A stretch of 64,000 bases of DNA, taken from positions 31,757 through 95,756 of the forward strand of contig JANQIX010000008.1 in NCBI GenBank assembly GCA_028281925.1. The letters are read 5' to 3'. The first letter of the stretch is position 1. Every line of letters starts with the position of its first letter. Below, one piece after another: positions 40,382-49,312 of the stretch. The notes below the pieces were generated by a model, which was given only the letters and a program-made list of their open reading frames with translations, was not told where the DNA came from and did no database searches. Source of the stretch: Alphaproteobacteria bacterium (GTDB taxonomy: Bacteria; Pseudomonadota; Alphaproteobacteria; DSM-16000; Inquilinaceae). A program made the position numbers and the translations under genes.

Positions 40382-40549
40382 GGCGGCAGCGACGTTATCA
40401 TCGCGGATAACGGGCTGAATGGCCTGATCTCCATCGACATGTACGGCGCCGGCAAGGGGGTCGGTTTTCAGGACCAGTGGGTCTTCTAGGGCGACGGCGT
40501 CGCCGACATGACGCTCAACACCCTGTGGGACAGCTTCGTCTTCGCGTAG
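40382..40549 (+). pseudogene. Possible C-terminal remnant of a secreted/RTX-like protein
   Basis: One frame reads GGSDVIIADNGLNG, then GVGFQDQWVF, then a TAG (40487-40489), and goes on in the same frame with GDGVADMTLNTLWDSFVFA before a second TAG. Both halves together look like the tail of a beta-roll or calcium-binding secreted protein with an in-frame nonsense codon. The upstream body of such a gene is absent. A hairpin follows 30 bases later. This is suggestive only. Confidence 0.28.
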
Positions 40550-40578
40550 GAAACGGCGGATTGCGGCCGGTACGACGA

Positions 40579-40603
40579 CCCCTGCTCACCACGTGAGCGG
40601 GGG
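40579..40603 (+). terminator. GC hairpin after the remnant gene
   Basis: CCCCTGCTCAC (40579-40589) pairs with GTGAGCGGGGG (40593-40603), with one T/G pair and a three-base loop, followed by TCTCTCGGCTTC. A terminator-like hairpin for whatever gene used to end here, or for the DUF1127 transcript. Confidence 0.4.
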
Positions 40604-40698
40604 TCTCTCGGCTTCACGGGAACGGGAGCAGCGAGGTCGTCACCCATGTCTTAGGGACGGTCTGTCACCTATCTGTCCGGAATGGACCCGAGAAGACT

Positions 40699-40773
40699 TG
40701 GAGCGGGTGAAGGGAATCGAACCCTCGACACGTAGCTTGGGAAGCTACTGCTCTACCACTGAGCTACACCCGC
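40699..40773 (-). tRNA. tRNA-Gly (CCC)
   Basis: Read on the minus strand: acceptor GCGGGTG pairing with CACCCGC, D-arm GCTCAGTGGTAGAGC, anticodon stem GTAGC/GCTAC around loop TTCCCAA (anticodon CCC), T-arm with GTTCGATTCC, and an encoded CCA end. The 72-base body with all arms intact looks functional. CCC reads GGG glycine codons, common in this GC-rich genome. Confidence 0.93.
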
Positions 40774-40865
40774 GCCGATCCGCGACATTCGTTCAAGCGC
40801 ACCGGCGCGTCAAGGGCTCCGACGGCCATTGACAAGGGCGGCTGCCGGGCCGCACATCGCAGGCC

Positions 40866-41534
40866 ATGACCGATATCATCACCCTTTCCGGCCCGACCTA
40901 CCCACCGGCCTATGGCGGGGCTGCCAAGCAGCTCGTCATCCTACTGCACGGCGTCGGCGCGGACGGCAACGACCTGATCGGCCTTGCGCCCTATTGGTCG
41001 CGGATGCTGCCGGCGGCGGAGTTCGTCGCCCCGAACGCGCCGTTTCCCTGCGACATGGTGCCGATCGGCTATCAGTGGTTCAGCCTGATGGACCGCCGGC
41101 CCGAGCGCATGTATGCGGGCCTGTCGGCGACCCATCCCTTCGTCGATGCCTTCATCGACCGGGCGCTGGACCAACGCGGCCTGACCCCGAGCGACCTGGC
41201 GCTGGTCGGCTTCAGCCAGGGAACGATGACGGCGCTGCACGTGGCGCTGCGGCGCCCGGAACCCTGCGCCGCCTTGGTCGGCTTCTCCGGCGCGCTGCTG
41301 GATCTGGGCCAGCTCGCCGATGAGATCACGGCCCGCCCGCCGACGCTGCTGATCCACGGCGACGCCGACGAGGTGGTGCCCGCCGCAGCCCTGCCGGCCG
41401 CGGTGGCGGCGCTGAAAGCCGTGGATGTGGAGGTGGACTCCCTTGTCCGGCGGGGCCTTGGCCATGGCATCGATCCGGAGGGCATGACCCGGGCCGCCAA
41501 CTTCCTGAAGCAGCGCCTGCCACCGCCTGCATGA
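40866..41534 (+). CDS. Phospholipase/carboxylesterase-family hydrolase
   Basis: A 222-residue alpha/beta hydrolase of the carboxylesterase/thioesterase group (APT/YpfH-like). It has LVILLHGVGADGNDLIGLAP (oxyanion loop), nucleophile Ser in LVGFSQGTMTA, Asp in LIHGDADEVVP and His in RRGLGHGIDP. The full triad is in the expected order and length. The family hydrolyses short acyl esters or acyl-proteins; the specific substrate is not known. Confidence 0.88.
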   Translation: MTDIITLSGPTYPPAYGGAAKQLVILLHGVGADGNDLIGLAPYWSRMLPAAEFVAPNAPFPCDMVPIGYQWFSLMDRRPERMYAGLSATHPFVDAFIDRALDQRGLTPSDLALVGFSQGTMTALHVALRRPEPCAALVGFSGALLDLGQLADEITARPPTLLIHGDADEVVPAAALPAAVAALKAVDVEVDSLVRRGLGHGIDPEGMTRAANFLKQRLPPPA

Positions 41535-41734
41535 CCTGTCGTGTGCCGCAGGCTGTTGGAATCAAAGGCGTTACAACGCCATGACATTTGGCAGCACCGG
41601 CCGATCAAGATGTTGCGTCGCGACTCGGCTGCTTGTATCTAGGGATCGGTTTTGGATCTGATGGTCCCGTAGCGGCCGCTTGAAAAGCCTCAAGCGCCGC
41701 CGCCCGCCGGGGCCGATTGCGACGAGGCAACGAC

Positions 41735-42298
41735 TTGAACGCCGCCCTCGAAGCCTGCCCAGCCCTGGTACTGAACGCCGATTTCCGGCCCCTCAGCTAT
41801 TTCCCGCTGTCGCTCTGGTCGTGGCAGGACGCCATCAAGGCGGTGTTCCTGGGCCGGGTCAACATCGTGGCGGAGTACGAGCGGGTGGTGCGCAGCCAGC
41901 GCTTCGAAATGCGGCTGCCCAGCGTGATCTCGCTGAAAGACTATGTGACCACGGGCCGGCGGCCGGCCTTCACGCGGTTCAATGTGTTCCTGCGCGACCG
42001 CTTCACCTGCCAGTATTGCGGGGAGCCGTTCCCGAGCCACGTCTTGACCTTCGACCATGTGATCCCGCGTTCGCGCGGCGGTCGCACGACCTGGGAGAAC
42101 GTCGTTTCCGCGTGTGAAGACTGCAATCTGGCCAAGGGGAACCGCATGCCCCACCACGCTGGGATGCATCCGCTCACACGGCCCGTGCAACCGTCCACCT
42201 TCCAGCTGCAACAAAATGGGCGGGCTTTCCCGCCCAATTTTCTTCACGACAGCTGGCGCGACTTCCTCTACTGGGACACCGAGCTCGATCCCTGGTGA
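41735..42298 (+). CDS. HNH endonuclease
   Basis: A 187-residue protein. TTG 41735 is chosen because GAGG (41724-41727) lies seven bases upstream and the sequence from there (LNAALEACPALVLNADF) matches the usual N-terminus. The HNH domain is RFTCQYCGEPFPSHVLTFDHVIPRSRGG.TTWENVVSACEDCNLAKGNR. It has two CxxC zinc knuckles, the catalytic DHVIPRSRGG and the Asn in WENVV. These chromosomal HNH proteins are found singly in many alphaproteobacteria; role unknown, perhaps repair. A terminator-like hairpin lies within its 3' part. Confidence 0.88.
   Translation: MNAALEACPALVLNADFRPLSYFPLSLWSWQDAIKAVFLGRVNIVAEYERVVRSQRFEMRLPSVISLKDYVTTGRRPAFTRFNVFLRDRFTCQYCGEPFPSHVLTFDHVIPRSRGGRTTWENVVSACEDCNLAKGNRMPHHAGMHPLTRPVQPSTFQLQQNGRAFPPNFLHDSWRDFLYWDTELDPW
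42217..42236. terminator. Terminator-like hairpin inside the HNH gene
   Basis: TGGGCGGG (42217-42224) and CCCGCCCA (42229-42236) form a perfect 8-bp stem with loop CTTT. It is flanked by AAAA on the left and ATTTT on the right, so it has terminator shape in both directions. It lies within the coding sequence, about 60 bases before the stop. Whether it works as a terminator is unknown. Confidence 0.4.
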
Positions 42299-42343
42299 TC
42301 TCGGTCGCGTGCCGATCGATTTTCGATTGCATTGGTATCCGGC

Positions 42344-42426
42344 TGTAGGTCGGGTAGAGCGCCAGCGAAACCCGACGTGCCGCCTCTGTACAGGCGTCGG
42401 CTCGCGCTGCGCTTGAGCCGACCTAC
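42344..42426. repeat. Composite palindromic repeat between convergent genes
   Basis: TGTAGGTCGG (42344-42353) is mirrored by CCGACCTAC (42418-42426). Inner parts (GTCGG...AACCCGAC and GTCGGCTC..GAGCCGAC) also form stems. Elements with this GTAGGTCGG...CCGAC form are scattered in many proteobacteria. It lies between the HNH gene and the efflux operon. Confidence 0.6.
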
Positions 42427-42434
42427 GACCGCTC

Positions 42435-45400
42435 TTATGCCGCAGGCACCTCTTCCCGCTCCTCCCTGGACGTCGTGCTCAGGCCGAGGTCGTGCAGGAT
42501 GGCGTAGAGGCAGGGCAGCATGACCAGCACCAGCACGGTCGAGGCGACCAGGCCGAAGGCCAGCGACGTGACCAGCGGGATCAGCACCTGCGCCTGCAGG
42601 CTGCGCTCGAACAGCAGCGGCAACAGCCCGGCGATCGTGGTCAGCGAGGTCAGTAGCACCGGGCGAAAGCGCTGGCGGCTGGCCTGGCGTGCCGCCTCCA
42701 CCAGTTCCAGGCCCTGCGCGTTGCGTTTGACGAACAGCACCAGAAGGATGCTGTCGTTGACCACGATGCCGGCCAGCGAGACGAAACCCATGATCGACGG
42801 CATGCTGAGCGGCATGCCCATGGCGAGATGGCCGAAGACGACGCCGATCAGCGCCATGGGGATCGCCAGCATGACGATCAGCGGCTCCACATAGCTGCGG
42901 AACTGCAGGCTCAACAGCAGGTAGATGCCCATCAGGCCGTAGAGGAGGCCGCGGACCATCGAGCCGGTGGTTTCCGCCTGTTCCTCCGCCTCGCCCTCCA
43001 GCAGCACGCGGATGCCGGGATAGCGCTCCGCCAGGCCGGGCAGGAACCGGGCTTCGGTATCGGCCAGGATCTCGCCCAGATTGGCGACGGCGACGTCGAT
43101 ATCGCCCTGAACGGTCACCGTGCGCTGGCCGTCGATGCGGTTGATGCGGGCCACCCCGCGCCCGTGCTCGACAATGGCGACGGTCGCCAGCGGCACCTGC
43201 GACCCGTCGGGCAGGGTGACCGTGAAGTAATCCAGGTCCCCCAGCGTGTCGCGGTCGGACTGGGCGAGGCGGACATCGATCTCGAAGCTCTCGCTGCCGA
43301 CCTGGATCTCGGCCGCCGTGCGGCCCTGCAGGGCGGAGCGCAGCTGGCCTGCGATCTCCGCCGCATCCAGGCCCATCACCAGGGCCCCGGGGCGCAGGCG
43401 CAGGCGGATCTCCGGCTTGCCGGGGCGCAGGTCCTGCTGCAGGTCGGCGACGCCGCGATAGCGGCCAAGCCAGGCGATCAGCTCGTCAGCAGCAGCGGTC
43501 ATGGCGTCCAGATCGGCCCCTTCCAGGCGGATCTGGATCGGGATGCCGGCAGGGCCGATCGTCGGCTGCTTGAAGGCCAGCGCGAGCACGTCCGGCACCA
43601 CGCCGACCTCTTCGCGCCACAGGTTCAGGATGTCGTCGACCCGACCATTGCGGCGTTCGGCCGTCAGCAGGTCGCCGGTGACCGTGGCGACATGGGGGCC
43701 GCTTTCGAAGGCATCGATGTTGCGGTTGTATTCGACCAGCACGTTGCGCAGCAGACGTTCCGGCTCGCCGTTGTCGCCATTGGGCTGATCCGCGCTCAGC
43801 GCTTCGTCAACCCGCATCAGCGCATCGGTGACATGCGCCACGAATGCCTCGGTGCGCTCAAGCGGCGTGCCCTGCGGCAGCAGGATCCGGGCTTCGATGA
43901 CGTCGCCGTCGAGATCCGGGAACGCGATCACCTTCAACGTCCCGCCGGCAACCAGGGCTACTGCCGACAGGAACAGGAACAGCAAGAGACCGACGGTCAG
44001 ATATCGCCAGGCAACGGCCGTGTCGATCAGCCGTCCCATCACCTTCTCGCGCACCCAGTCGAACCCGGCATCGAACCGCTCGCGCCACCGCACCTGGCGG
44101 TTGCCGTCCAGCGAATGGGCGAGGTGGTGCGGCAGGATCAGGAAGGCCTCGATGAAGCTGACGGCCAGCGTGACGATCAGCACCACCGGCACAACCTTCA
44201 ACACGTCGCCGATATTGCCCTCAAGGAAGGCCAGCGGCCCGAACACGCAGATGGAGGTGATCAGCGACGAGACCACGCCCATCGCCACCTCGCGCGTGCC
44301 GTCCACGGCGGCGTCCAGGCGCCGTTTGCCGCGCTGCAGGTGGCTGGCGATGTTCTCGGCGATAACGATGCTGTCGTCCATCAACAGGCCGATGGCGATC
44401 AACAGCGCCACCATGGTCATCATGTTGATGGAATAGCCGATCAGCGTAAGGACGAAGAGGGTGCCGAGGAACGAAGCCGGCAGCCCCATCACGACCCAGA
44501 ACGCGAAGCGCGTGGAAAAGAACAGCCACAGGATGAACGCGACCAGCAACAGGCCCTGGGCCAGGTTGACCGTCAGCATGTCCAGCCGGTCCTGCACGAT
44601 CGAGGCAACATCGCGCGTCAGTTCAAACTCCACACCGGGCGGGGCACGCTGGCGTTCGACCTCGAGGAATTCCCGCACGGCGTCCATCACCGTCAGCGTG
44701 TCCTGATCGGTCGTCTTCGCCACGTCCAGCAGGGCCGCACGGCGGCCGTTGAACTCCACCCGCGCCTCGTCCAGTTCGAACCGGTCGGTGATGCGGGCGA
44801 GCTGGCTGAGGCGCAGTTCCGCCCCGCTCTCGCTGGCCGTGATGATCAGATCGGCGAAGTCGACGGGCGTCTGGCGCTCGTCCGTGAAGCGCACCAGCAC
44901 GTCCTGCTCGCGGGTTTCGACGAGGCCCGCGGGAAGGTCGATGCTCTGGCGTTCCACCACGGCCGCAATGTCGGAGACGGAGACGCCGTATTGCCGGAGC
45001 GCGATGGCGTTAGGCTCAATGCGGATCTGCCGGTCGGCAAAGCCGCTGACGGTGACCTGGCTGACTTCCGTCAGCGCGGTCAGCCTGTCCTTCACCTCTT
45101 CGGCATAGACCTTCAGGTCGGGTTCCGCCATCTCGCCGGTGATGGCGATCGAAACCACCTGGTCGGTCAAGTCGAGCTGGCGGACGACCGGCGTTTCGAT
45201 CTCGTCCGGAAAGCTGTCGATGGCATCGATCTCGGTCTTCACATCGGTCAGGAAGCGGCCGATCTCGCCGCTCTTCGCCATCTCGATGGTGGCAGCACCA
45301 ACGCCTTCGCGGGCGTCGCAGGCGACCTCCTCCACATCCGTCAGCTGATCGAGCGCGTCTTCGATGCGGCGGCAGATCGCCTCCTCCACGTCTTCGGCGC

Positions 45401-45557
45401 TGGCGCCGGGATAGACCACACGCACCTCGATCCGGTCTGCGGTGAACTCGGGAAAGGTCTCGCGCAACAAGGTCGGCAGCGATACCAGGCCGACGCCGAA
45501 CAACAACGCCATCAACAGGTTCGCAGCCGTGGGGTGGAAGGCGAAGGCACGGATCAT
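42435..45557 (-). CDS. RND-family efflux transporter (AcrB-like inner membrane pump)
   Basis: A 1040-residue RND pump with 12 membrane helices and two large periplasmic loops. The first helix is ANLLMALLFGVGLVSLPTLLRETFPEF. The central helix-4 motif GLLMDDSIVIAENIA carries paired aspartates for proton relay; the second half has FVSLAGIVVNDSILLVLFVKR and FRPVLLTSLTTIAGLLP. The periplasmic GASAEDVEEAICRRIEDAL is typical. It takes drugs or lipophilic compounds out with the adaptor encoded immediately upstream (four-base overlap). No outer membrane channel gene is nearby, so it likely uses a shared TolC. Confidence 0.92.
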   Translation of the reverse strand: MIRAFAFHPTAANLLMALLFGVGLVSLPTLLRETFPEFTADRIEVRVVYPGASAEDVEEAICRRIEDALDQLTDVEEVACDAREGVGAATIEMAKSGEIGRFLTDVKTEIDAIDSFPDEIETPVVRQLDLTDQVVSIAITGEMAEPDLKVYAEEVKDRLTALTEVSQVTVSGFADRQIRIEPNAIALRQYGVSVSDIAAVVERQSIDLPAGLVETREQDVLVRFTDERQTPVDFADLIITASESGAELRLSQLARITDRFELDEARVEFNGRRAALLDVAKTTDQDTLTVMDAVREFLEVERQRAPPGVEFELTRDVASIVQDRLDMLTVNLAQGLLLVAFILWLFFSTRFAFWVVMGLPASFLGTLFVLTLIGYSINMMTMVALLIAIGLLMDDSIVIAENIASHLQRGKRRLDAAVDGTREVAMGVVSSLITSICVFGPLAFLEGNIGDVLKVVPVVLIVTLAVSFIEAFLILPHHLAHSLDGNRQVRWRERFDAGFDWVREKVMGRLIDTAVAWRYLTVGLLLFLFLSAVALVAGGTLKVIAFPDLDGDVIEARILLPQGTPLERTEAFVAHVTDALMRVDEALSADQPNGDNGEPERLLRNVLVEYNRNIDAFESGPHVATVTGDLLTAERRNGRVDDILNLWREEVGVVPDVLALAFKQPTIGPAGIPIQIRLEGADLDAMTAAADELIAWLGRYRGVADLQQDLRPGKPEIRLRLRPGALVMGLDAAEIAGQLRSALQGRTAAEIQVGSESFEIDVRLAQSDRDTLGDLDYFTVTLPDGSQVPLATVAIVEHGRGVARINRIDGQRTVTVQGDIDVAVANLGEILADTEARFLPGLAERYPGIRVLLEGEAEEQAETTGSMVRGLLYGLMGIYLLLSLQFRSYVEPLIVMLAIPMALIGVVFGHLAMGMPLSMPSIMGFVSLAGIVVNDSILLVLFVKRNAQGLELVEAARQASRQRFRPVLLTSLTTIAGLLPLLFERSLQAQVLIPLVTSLAFGLVASTVLVLVMLPCLYAILHDLGLSTTSREEREEVPAA

Positions 45558-46945
45558 CTGACCGGGTCCTCGCCGGCCGCCGTCGCCAGCATGCCGCCGG
45601 TCAGCGTTTCATCTTCCGTCGCCTCGATCAGCATGCCTTCTATGGCCGGGATCAGGTCGGACACGATCACCCGGTCGCCCGCCGCCAGTCCGCCGGCGAC
45701 CAGTGCCAGATCGCCCTGGACGAAGGCGACCGTCACCGGTCGGATCTCCAGTCGCCCGTCGCCGTCGACCAGATAGACGACCTGCCCGCCATCGGCGCCG
45801 AGATGCAGCGCCACGCGCGGCACGACGATCCGGTCCGGCAGCGGCCGCCCCGTCAGCGCCACCTCGACATACATGTTCTTCGTCAGCGGCGGCCGCACGC
45901 CGGGGATCGCGTTGCGCAATGGCTCATCGACCACCACCACGACGCCGATCGTGCGCGTCTGCGGATCCACCGTCTCCCGCACGCGGTTGAACTGGGCCGG
46001 CCAGTGCGCCACGAAATTGCCGATGGCCAGCCGAACTTCGGCCGTGAGGCCAATCTGCTCGCGCAACTGCAAGAACTCGTCCGTCGGCATATCGCTGACG
46101 TCCAGGTCCAACGCGGCCATGAGCGGCCAGAACTGATCCGGAGCGATCTGCGCCGTGATCTCGGCGGTCTCGATGCCGTCGCCCACGGCCAAAGTCTCCC
46201 CGACCGACACGAACTGGCTCACCTCGGCATTCACCTCGGCGATGCGGGCATCGATCGGCAGGCGGATCTCGGTTCGCTCCAGATCCAGGCCAGCCTCTTC
46301 CAGCTGGGCCTGGTTGACGGCGATGCTGGCCTCCAGCACCCGACGCTGGACCGGGATCAGGGCCAGCGTATTCTCCAGATCCTGCACGCGCTGGCGGCTG
46401 GTCAGCGCTGCCTGCTCTGCCGCGTCGACAGCGGCCTGGCTGACCGTGCCGCGGGCACGCAGCGTCTGCTGACGCTGTAGGTCCTCATCGGCCAGGGCGG
46501 CCGCCCGCTCTTCGATCGCCAGCGAATTGCGGGCATTGGCCTCCTGCACCTCCAGCTCCGCCAGGTCGGCCTCCGCACTCGCAAGCTGGGCGCCAAGGCG
46601 GGTGACGGCGAGTTGGTAGTCGGCGGGATCGATGCGGAAGACGACCGTTTCGGCGGGCAGGATATTGCCGCTTTCCAATTCGGGGTGGCGGTAGACGATC
46701 CGGCCCGAGACCTCGGCAACGGCGTTCCACACGGTCGCCGGTTCGACGATGCCGTAGGCGAGCGCGCGGGGCGTGAAATCGGCCGCCTGCAGCGTCGTGA
46801 CGCGCGCCGGCCGGGCCATCTCGCTGTCGGGCAGCACCTCCGGCGCCCCACGGTCGCCCGCCTGCCAGACCAGCACCGCGATGCCGAGCGCCAGTGGCGG
46901 CAGGATCAGCAGCCGCCGCAGCCAGCGTTTGCGTGTATCTGTCAT
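45554..46945 (-). CDS. RND efflux periplasmic adaptor (membrane fusion protein)
   Basis: A 463-residue adaptor from ATG 46945, chosen because ATGA overlaps the TetR stop. One N-terminal membrane anchor (RLLILPPLALGIAVLVWQAG) is followed by the barrel-sandwich part, a long coiled hairpin (about 130-230, rich in Ala/Glu/Leu), and beta-barrel sections such as PIDARIAEVNAEVSQFVSVGE. The C-terminal membrane-proximal domain ends the protein. It bridges the RND pump to an outer membrane exit duct. Its stop overlaps the pump start by four bases, giving tight translational coupling. Confidence 0.9.
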   Translation of the reverse strand: MTDTRKRWLRRLLILPPLALGIAVLVWQAGDRGAPEVLPDSEMARPARVTTLQAADFTPRALAYGIVEPATVWNAVAEVSGRIVYRHPELESGNILPAETVVFRIDPADYQLAVTRLGAQLASAEADLAELEVQEANARNSLAIEERAAALADEDLQRQQTLRARGTVSQAAVDAAEQAALTSRQRVQDLENTLALIPVQRRVLEASIAVNQAQLEEAGLDLERTEIRLPIDARIAEVNAEVSQFVSVGETLAVGDGIETAEITAQIAPDQFWPLMAALDLDVSDMPTDEFLQLREQIGLTAEVRLAIGNFVAHWPAQFNRVRETVDPQTRTIGVVVVVDEPLRNAIPGVRPPLTKNMYVEVALTGRPLPDRIVVPRVALHLGADGGQVVYLVDGDGRLEIRPVTVAFVQGDLALVAGGLAAGDRVIVSDLIPAIEGMLIEATEDETLTGGMLATAAGEDPVR

Positions 46946-47643
46946 GGTCCTTCGTCCGGCAGCAGGTTCAGCGATGCCAGTATCATTGGCACGACGACGC
47001 GGCCGATGGCGTCGCGGCGATCGGGCGTGATGCTCTCCCACCCCAGGCGACGGGTCACCGGAACTTCGGCAATGGCGAAGGCCATCACCTGGCCGATCAC
47101 TGCATGCGCGCCAATGATGGCATCGGGATGTTCGGCCGGCAGACCGCGCGCCGCCGCCACCAGGGCCGTCAGGGTCCGGTGCATGGGCTCGACGACGGTT
47201 TCGTAGATCCGGTCGAACGCTTCGCCGGGCCGCGTGTACTCATGCAGCACGAAGGCCATCTGCCGTTTGCGGCCCGGGTCGGCGACGAACACGGTGATCA
47301 ATCGCCGCACCAGGCCCGCCGCCAGGCGGCTGAGGGCCCGGCGGTCTTCCCCGGCACGCGCGATACCGTCGGCCAGCCCGTGCACATGGTGCAGCATGGC
47401 CCCACCCACATCGGCAACGATGCTCTCGGTGATGGCCATGTAGAGGCCGTGCTTGCTGCCGAAGTGATAGGCGATCGCCGCCAGGTTCACGCCGGCGGCC
47501 CGGGCCAGCTCCCGCGTGCTGACGGCGTCGAACCCGCGTTCCGCGAACAACGACATTCCCGCACCCAGCAACTGGGCACGCGTCTCATCACCGCGGGTGC
47601 TGATCGGGGATTCTGTGGCAATGTCGGTTGGACGCTGAGCCAT
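46942..47643 (-). CDS. TetR-family repressor of the efflux operon
   Basis: A 233-residue regulator. The helix-turn-helix is AVSTRELARAAGVNLAAIAYHFGSKHGLYMAI, and the longer C-terminal domain (GLVRRLITVFVADPGRKRQMAFVLHEYTRPGEAF) is of the CerR/DUF1956 kind often found with drug efflux genes. ATG 47643 is used; a longer frame exists. It is the first gene of the operon (its stop overlaps the adaptor start), so it probably represses its own operon and releases on binding a drug-like ligand. Confidence 0.88.
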   Translation of the reverse strand: MAQRPTDIATESPISTRGDETRAQLLGAGMSLFAERGFDAVSTRELARAAGVNLAAIAYHFGSKHGLYMAITESIVADVGGAMLHHVHGLADGIARAGEDRRALSRLAAGLVRRLITVFVADPGRKRQMAFVLHEYTRPGEAFDRIYETVVEPMHRTLTALVAAARGLPAEHPDAIIGAHAVIGQVMAFAIAEVPVTRRLGWESITPDRRDAIGRVVVPMILASLNLLPDEGP

Positions 47644-47898
47644 CTGCCAACTGCATGCGATTGGGCGTCTGAGTCTCAGTATAGGTTGGCCCAGCGAATA
47701 ATTCAATCGTTCGACTTAACTCAGAATCGATGCATCGGGCGATTGAAGAGCGCATTCTGTCCGCTACGGCACAGCAGTCGTGCCGTTTGGGAATGGCTGT
47801 GGTGGTGGCCGCAGATCGGCGGGTTGGCTATGGTGTGCTGCAGTGGATGTATATGCACGGAACCGGGCGACGGGTCCGCTGCCAAGGGAGCCGGAGAG

Positions 47899-49101
47899 AT
47901 GAGCAGGGCGGCGGTCACGGTACTGGTGAGCGGCGTTTGCGTGCTGATCCTGGCGATGGGCATTCGCCAGTCGTTCGGTGTGTTCCTGACGCCGATCTCG
48001 GTGGATCTGGAGACCGGTCGCCAGGCGTTCGGCCTGGCCATCGCCATCCAGAACCTGCTGTGGGGCGTGGCCCAGCCCTTCACCGGCGCCTTTGCCGACC
48101 GCTACGGGGCGGGGCGCGTGCTGATTGTGGGCGCCGTGCTCTATGCCGCGGGCCTGGCGCTGGCGACGTTCAGCAGCGGCCCGCTGGGCCTGAACATGAC
48201 GCTGGGCGTCCTGATCGGCTTGGCACTCAGCGGCACCACCTATGTCACGATCCTGGGCGCTGTCGGCCGCGTGGTGGCCCCAGAAAAGCGCAGCTTTGCC
48301 TTCGGGCTCTGCACGGCGGCCGGGTCGTTCGGCATGTTCGCCGTGGTGCCGGGGGCACAGGCACTGTTGGACACGTTCCAGTGGCAAAACACCTTCCTGA
48401 TCTTGGCCGTAACCATGAGCCTGCTGTTCGGGCTGGCGCTTGGCTTGCGCCCGGCGGACCGGGCGCTGAAGGCGCCGGCCGGCCCCCAGCAGTCGCTGCG
48501 CGCCGCGGTGCAGGAGGCTGGGCGGCATGACGGCTACTGGCTGTTGAACGCCGGGTTCTTCGTCTGCGGCTTCCACGTGGCCTTCGTAGCCACCCACCTG
48601 CCGTCGTACCTGGCAGACAATCAGATGGCCCCGGCGGTCAGCGCCTGGTCGCTGGCCATGATCGGCCTGTTCAACATCTTCGGGTCGTACCTGTTCGGGG
48701 CGATGGGTGCGAAGTTCCGCCAGAAATATCTGTTGAGCGCGATCTACCTGGCGCGGGCCGGCGTCATCGGCCTGTTCCTGGTGGTGCCGCTGTCGCCCAT
48801 CTCGGCCATCGCCTTCGGCGCCGGCATCGGCTTCCTGTGGCTGGGCACGGTGCCGCTGACCAGCGGTTTGGTCGCCCGCGTTTTCGGCGTACAGTATCTC
48901 TCGATGCTGTACGGGTTCGTCTTCATGTTCCACCAGATCGGCGCCTTTCTGGGCGCTTGGGGCGGTGGTTGGGCCTACGACGCGCTAGGCTCGTACGACG
49001 CCATCTGGCTGGCGTCGATCGCGCTCGCCGTATTCGCGGCTCTGGTCCACCTGCCCATCCGCGACGCGCCGGTCGCGAGACTGGCGGAGGCTCGGACATG
49101 A
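47899..49101 (+). CDS. MFS transporter (oxalate/formate or monocarboxylate-like)
   Basis: A 400-residue transporter with about 12 helices. The first is VTVLVSGVCVLILAMGIRQSFGVFLTPI, and the loop motif AFADRYGAGRVLIVG lies after helix 2. GIRQSFGVFLTPISVDL recalls the oxalate/formate-antiporter or MCP-like MFS groups; substrate unknown. ATG 47899 follows GGGAGCCGGAGAG. Divergent from the TetR gene across 255 bp, so it may share that regulator. The 3' end overlaps a small gene. Confidence 0.88.
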   Translation: MSRAAVTVLVSGVCVLILAMGIRQSFGVFLTPISVDLETGRQAFGLAIAIQNLLWGVAQPFTGAFADRYGAGRVLIVGAVLYAAGLALATFSSGPLGLNMTLGVLIGLALSGTTYVTILGAVGRVVAPEKRSFAFGLCTAAGSFGMFAVVPGAQALLDTFQWQNTFLILAVTMSLLFGLALGLRPADRALKAPAGPQQSLRAAVQEAGRHDGYWLLNAGFFVCGFHVAFVATHLPSYLADNQMAPAVSAWSLAMIGLFNIFGSYLFGAMGAKFRQKYLLSAIYLARAGVIGLFLVVPLSPISAIAFGAGIGFLWLGTVPLTSGLVARVFGVQYLSMLYGFVFMFHQIGAFLGAWGGGWAYDALGSYDAIWLASIALAVFAALVHLPIRDAPVARLAEART

Positions 49102-49241
49102 TGCTGCTGCCACGCCCCTATCGCCGCCCGGTCCTGTGGGCCGGCGCACTTGCCCTGATTGCCGGCGGATTGGGCCTGTGGTGGCAATGGGGCCTGCCCG
49201 TCGCCATGGGGGCGGGCGCCTGGTTCTGCATCGGGCCGTAG
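49098..49241 (+). CDS. 47-residue membrane peptide overlapping the MFS gene
   Basis: The ATG overlaps the MFS stop codon (ATGA), the usual sign of translational coupling. After a short basic start (LPRPYRRP) comes one hydrophobic segment (VLWAGALALIAGGLGLWW) and a second short one (VAMGAGAWFCIG). It may be a small helper subunit of the transporter, but there is no family support. Confidence 0.55.
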   Translation: MMLLPRPYRRPVLWAGALALIAGGLGLWWQWGLPVAMGAGAWFCIGP

Positions 49242-49312
49242 GCGGCACGCGTTCTGACGACTTGCGGCCCACCTTGTAGACACAGCGATCCCGATCGGGG
49301 TTCGCAGTCCCC

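Noticed and set aside
42828..45776. A 982-codon plus-strand frame opposite the RND pump
   Set aside because: It is rich in Gln, His, Arg and Asp with no recognisable domain, as expected for the antisense of a GC-rich gene. The pump frame is well supported.
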